64,000 bases of DNA. It comes from Gordonia sp. UBA7599 (lineage in GTDB: Bacteria; Actinomycetota; Actinomycetes; Mycobacteriales; Mycobacteriaceae). Location of the stretch: positions 785-64,784 of the forward strand of contig DLKD01000136.1 in assembly GCA_002477755.1 (NCBI GenBank). Direction: 5' to 3'. The notes under the pieces are model-generated. The model was not told the origin of the DNA, ran no database searches, and was given only the letters and a program-made list of their open reading frames with translations. The position numbers were made by a program, and so were the translations under genes. Positions 61,243-64,000 of this stretch are shown here, piece by piece. Positions within the stretch are counted from its first letter, which is position 1; the number at the start of each line of letters is the position of its first letter.

Positions 61243-61840
61243 CCTGGTGCGCGGCCGCTGGCGGGAGTACGGACCGCCGTCGCTTCCCGTCCCGCTCGCG
61301 GCGGCGCTGGGTGCCTTCGCCGAGCACGGCTACCACGGCACGTCCGTGCGCGACATCGCCGCCCGCGCGCAGCTGTCGGTCCCCGGGCTCTACCACCACT
61401 ATCCGTCCAAGCAGTCATTGCTCCAGGGCTTGCTGGAACTGACCATGCTCGACCTGCAGCAGCGGTGCCGACAAGCCGTCGCGGAGGCGGGCCCCGACCC
61501 CGTCGATCAGTTCGACGCGATTGTGGAATCGCTGCTGCGCTTCCACATGTTCCGCCAGGAACAGGCGTTCATCGGATCCTCGGAGATCCGCAGCATCGAC
61601 GACGAGTACCGAGCCACCTACGTCGGCTACCGCGACGAGGTGCAGCGCATGCTCGACGACATCATCGTCGCCGGTGTTGACCGCGGCGACTTCACGACAG
61701 ATTCCCCGAAGGGAGCGGGTCGGGCGATCGCAACGATGTGCGTCGGCGTCTCCACCTGGTACCGCGACGACGGTGAGCTGAGTGCCGACGAGCTCATCGC
61801 CCAGAACCTCCACTACGCGCGGGCGATAGTCGGCAGCTGA
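61235..61840 (+). CDS. TetR-family regulator 2
   Basis: 201 aa. TetR helix-turn-helix: AALGAFAEHGYHGTSVRDIAARAQLSVPGLYHHYPSKQSLL (about 24-64, ends named). The ligand domain (DELIAQNLHYARAIV at the end) resembles the lipid/acyl-CoA-type TetR_C group. Start GTG overlaps the first TetR stop by 8 bp, so the two are co-translated, an unusual pair of tandem TetR regulators. Its TGA stop is supplied by the left end of repeat copy C. Target unknown. Confidence 0.88.
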   Translation: MSDLVRGRWREYGPPSLPVPLAAALGAFAEHGYHGTSVRDIAARAQLSVPGLYHHYPSKQSLLQGLLELTMLDLQQRCRQAVAEAGPDPVDQFDAIVESLLRFHMFRQEQAFIGSSEIRSIDDEYRATYVGYRDEVQRMLDDIIVAGVDRGDFTTDSPKGAGRAIATMCVGVSTWYRDDGELSADELIAQNLHYARAIVGS

Positions 61841-61907
61841 AGAACCTCCCCTGAGGACCTCTCGGGGGACGATTACCCTCGGTGGGTCACCAGGGGAGCT
61901 TTCTCAG
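61837..61907. repeat. 71-bp palindromic repeat, copy C
   Basis: CTGAAGAACCTCCCCTGAGG at the left, CACCAGGGGAGCTTTCTCAG at the right; outer arms match copies A and B but the core has diverged. It overlaps the TetR stop and lies just before dinB. Confidence 0.88.
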
Positions 61908-61939
61908 CAGTGTCCGAGGCCGGTGGCACCATCGGGCCC

Positions 61940-63184
61940 ATGGTCAGCTCGGGTGGGCGTGCGGAAGCGTCGATCCTGCACGCCGACCTGGACTCCTTCT
62001 ACGCCTCGGTGGAGCAGCGTGACGACCCTGCACTGCGCGGACGGCCCGTGCTCGTCGGCGGGGGTGTCGTGCTGGCGGCGAGCTACGAGGCCAAGGCGAT
62101 GGGCGTACACACCCCGATGCCCGGCCGCGACGCGCGCGCCCTGTGCCGCGGGTCCGCCGTCGTCGTGTCGCCGCGGTTCTCCGCCTACACCGAGGCGAGT
62201 CGTGCCGTGTTCGACGTCTTTCACGACACGACGCCCCTGGTCGAGGGCATCTCGGTCGACGAGGCGTTCCTCGACGTCGGCGGGCTGCGCCGCATCAGCG
62301 GGACTCCGGAACAGATCGCGGAGCGGCTCCGCCGACGGATCCGCGACGAGGTGGGCTTGCCGATCACCGTCGGCGCGGCGCGCAGCAAGTTCCTGGCAAA
62401 GGTGGCCAGTGCGGTGGGCAAGCCCGACGGGCTGCTCGTCGTGCCGCCCGGCGGTGAACTGGAGTTCCTGCACCCGCTACCGGTGCGCCGCCTGTGGGGC
62501 GTCGGGGTGAAGACAGAGGCACGGTTGGCCGACGCCGGGATCGAGACGGTCGGCGACCTGGCGGCCCTCGGTGAGGAGAACCTCGCGCGACTGCTGGGCC
62601 GGGGTGCCGGACGCCACCTGTACGCCCTGTCCATGGCGCGCGACCCGCGCCGCGTGGAGACCGGCCGGCGCCGCAAGTCGATCGGAGCGCAGCGTGCGCT
62701 GGGTCGCCGGATCAAACCGGAGTCCGACGTCGAGGAGACGCTGATCGCCATCGTCGACGGCTTGGGCAAGCGGTTGCGCGGCGCACACCGTCTGTGCCGG
62801 ACCGTGGTGCTGCGACTGCGGTTCGACGACTTCGAGCGCGTGACGCGGTCCCGTTCGCTCCGCGAGCCGACCGAGTCGACGGCGGTTATCCTCGCCGTCG
62901 CACGAGGGTTGTTCGACGAGGCGCGGCCGCTGATCCGGGAGCGTGGCGCCACGCTGATCGGGCTGTCGCTCACCAATCTGTGCGGGCACGACGCGGTCCA
63001 GCTGGTGCTGCCGTTCGAGATCTCGGCGCCGGGGTCGGCGGGCGGGCCGGGTCCAGGACTGCACGCCGCCGAACTCGACGTCGCCGTCGACGATCTACGG
63101 ACTCGCTTCGGCCGTGACGCGGTGACCCGTGGGCGCCTGCTACACCGCCATAACGGGGATGACGCGCCGATGCTGCCGGACTGA
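61940..63184 (+). CDS. dinB: Y-family DNA polymerase IV
   Basis: About 414 aa. Catalytic acidic residues are in HADLDSFYASVEQ at the start and SVDEAFLDV in the palm, with GAARSKFLAKVASAVGKPDGL and the HhH segment LWGVGVKTEARLADAGIETVGDL after it; the little finger follows. It performs error-prone translesion synthesis. The length is normal and a C-terminal tail beyond 350 may contact the sliding clamp (VQLVLPFEI resembles a QLxLPF clamp motif). The start is uncertain: ATG at 61940 is chosen because the conserved domain starts 12 residues later; a GTG at 61910 would add ten. It follows repeat copy C directly. Confidence 0.9.
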   Translation: MVSSGGRAEASILHADLDSFYASVEQRDDPALRGRPVLVGGGVVLAASYEAKAMGVHTPMPGRDARALCRGSAVVVSPRFSAYTEASRAVFDVFHDTTPLVEGISVDEAFLDVGGLRRISGTPEQIAERLRRRIRDEVGLPITVGAARSKFLAKVASAVGKPDGLLVVPPGGELEFLHPLPVRRLWGVGVKTEARLADAGIETVGDLAALGEENLARLLGRGAGRHLYALSMARDPRRVETGRRRKSIGAQRALGRRIKPESDVEETLIAIVDGLGKRLRGAHRLCRTVVLRLRFDDFERVTRSRSLREPTESTAVILAVARGLFDEARPLIRERGATLIGLSLTNLCGHDAVQLVLPFEISAPGSAGGPGPGLHAAELDVAVDDLRTRFGRDAVTRGRLLHRHNGDDAPMLPD

Positions 63185-63227
63185 GTCCGGGCCCGCGGAA
63201 TCCCTCTTGGGCGGGTGGTCGCGTCGA

Positions 63228-63233
63228 TACAGT
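63228..63233 (+). promoter_or_regulatory. -10 box TACAGT, leaderless spacing
   Basis: Ends 6 nt before the ATG of the TrpB-like gene. Confidence 0.45.
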
Positions 63234-63239
63234 GGCCCC

Positions 63240-64000
63240 ATGACCTCCACTGCTGAATCCCCCGACATCATCACCGTCGACGTCCCGACGCACTGGTACA
63301 ACCTCGCCGCCGAGCTCGACGAGCCGATCCCGCCCCATCTGCACCCGGGGACCAAGGAGCCGGTCGGGCCCGACGACCTCGTCGCGCTGTTCCCGATGGG
63401 GTTGATCGCGCAGGAGGTGGCCAACGAGGCCTACATCGAGATCCCCGAACCGGTCCGCGAGATCTACAAGATGTGGCGGCCCTCGCCGCTGCTGCGCGCC
63501 CGCAAGTTCGAGGAGTCGCTGAACACCAAGGCGCGGATCTACGTCAAGTACGAGGGTGTCAGCCCGGTCGGTAGTCACAAGACGAACTCTGCGGTCGCGC
63601 AGGCCTATTACAACCACGTCGACGGCGTCACCAAGCTGACCACCGAGACCGGGGCGGGGCAGTGGGGCAGTGCGCTGGCATTCGCGGGCGCGCAGTTCGG
63701 AATCGACGTCGAGGTGTGGCAGGTCCGCGCCTCCTACGATTCCAAGCCCTACCGCGGGTACCTGATGCGGACCTACGGCGCGACGGTGCACCCGAGCCCG
63801 TCGACGCTCACCGAGTCGGGCCGCGCGATGCTCGAGAAGGACCCGAACACCACGGGCAGCCTCGGCATGGCCGTCAGCGAGGCCGTCGAGGTGGCGGCAA
63901 ACGACCCGGCTGCGCGCTACGCGCTGGGCAGTGTGCTCAACCACGTCGTGCTGCACCAGAGCGTGATCGGCCTGGAAGCCGTCGAGCAGCTCTATAGCGT
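63240..64000 (+). CDS. trpB: TrpB-like PLP enzyme, tryptophan synthase beta-2 type (C-terminus beyond window)
   Basis: 253 codons are visible; the gene runs off the right edge. It belongs to the longer TrpB2 (TrpB-like) group: an extended N-terminus (MTSTAESPDIITVDVPTHWYN), RPSPLLRARKFEESL, and the PLP Lys114 in SPVGSHKTNSAVAQ, followed by TTETGAGQWGSALAFAGAQFG (ends TTETG and AQFG). These enzymes make tryptophan from indole and serine, but TrpB2 forms often lack a TrpA partner and may salvage indole or act on other substrates. Start: ATG 6 nt after TACAGT, no Shine-Dalgarno. Divergence from true TrpB cannot be settled without the C-terminus. Confidence 0.88.
   Translation, partial: MTSTAESPDIITVDVPTHWYNLAAELDEPIPPHLHPGTKEPVGPDDLVALFPMGLIAQEVANEAYIEIPEPVREIYKMWRPSPLLRARKFEESLNTKARIYVKYEGVSPVGSHKTNSAVAQAYYNHVDGVTKLTTETGAGQWGSALAFAGAQFGIDVEVWQVRASYDSKPYRGYLMRTYGATVHPSPSTLTESGRAMLEKDPNTTGSLGMAVSEAVEVAANDPAARYALGSVLNHVVLHQSVIGLEAVEQLYS

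Overview
The window is a GC-rich chromosomal segment of a mycolic-acid-containing actinobacterium (Corynebacteriales/Mycobacteriales), most like Gordonia. The evidence is a secreted mycolyltransferase, KstR-type sterol operators, an encapsulin/DyP pair, Pol-PE-Lig LigD with Ku, many GTG starts, frequent promoters of leaderless type, and a MoxR locus with the gene order I recall from M. tuberculosis Rv3689-Rv3695. The genus is an inference. I saw no rRNA, tRNA, CRISPR array, phage or transposase gene.

Layout. 0-4.6 kb: a BTAD/AAA regulator (cut by the left edge) divergent from a BBE-like flavin oxidase, then a lipoprotein, an SDR enzyme and a ketosteroid-isomerase-like protein under a KstR box. 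4.7-12 kb: the MoxR cluster (membrane protein, DUF4129, DUF4350, MoxR, DUF58, SpoIIM-like, RDD). 12-25.7 kb: acyl-CoA dehydrogenase, heterodimeric ABC exporter, encapsulin and its DyP cargo, Rv0785-like flavoprotein, esterase, FadB2, mycolyltransferase with a possible leaderless upstream ORF, and a TMEM165/GDT1-type cation transporter. 25.7-32.4 kb: DUF3068 protein with a repeat tail, AarF kinase, hydrolase, NadB, a hypothetical protein, CsoR. 32.4-41.6 kb: AlkB, Tat-exported cholesterol oxidase, KstR-box ketosteroid dehydrogenase, fused PntA with PntB, an intergenic 21-bp array, and a secreted lipase. 41.6-49.3 kb: two divergent catabolic operons (SCP2-type thiolase, nitronate-monooxygenase-like flavoprotein and tandem HxlR regulator, against carotenoid oxygenase, acyl-CoA synthetase and thiolase). 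49.4-55.3 kb: DUF218 protein, a truncated DUF559 gene between two palindromic repeats, a phosphodiesterase, LigD, and divergent Ku. 55.4-64 kb: EthA-like monooxygenase, DUF4334, HAD phosphatase, FMN hydroxy-acid oxidase, MpaB-like oxygenase, two TetR regulators, DinB, and a TrpB-like enzyme cut by the right edge.

Themes. Several genes suit growth on hydrophobic carbon: sterols (cholesterol oxidase, KstD, KSI, two KstR boxes), alkanes (AlkB), acyl-CoAs (FadE, FadB2, FadD, thiolases) and ketones (BVMO). The least explained unit is the divergent 41.6-49.3 kb island, which looks like an undescribed pathway that cleaves a C=C bond and then degrades the product through CoA esters. Three kinds of intergenic repeat also stand out: a 71-bp palindrome whose ends supply stop codons to neighbouring genes, an element with GGTCTCGATAC ends that lies in frame inside ligD, and a 21-bp array that reverses orientation midway. 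Many genes carry a TANNNT box 6-8 nt before the start codon, the spacing expected of leaderless transcripts.
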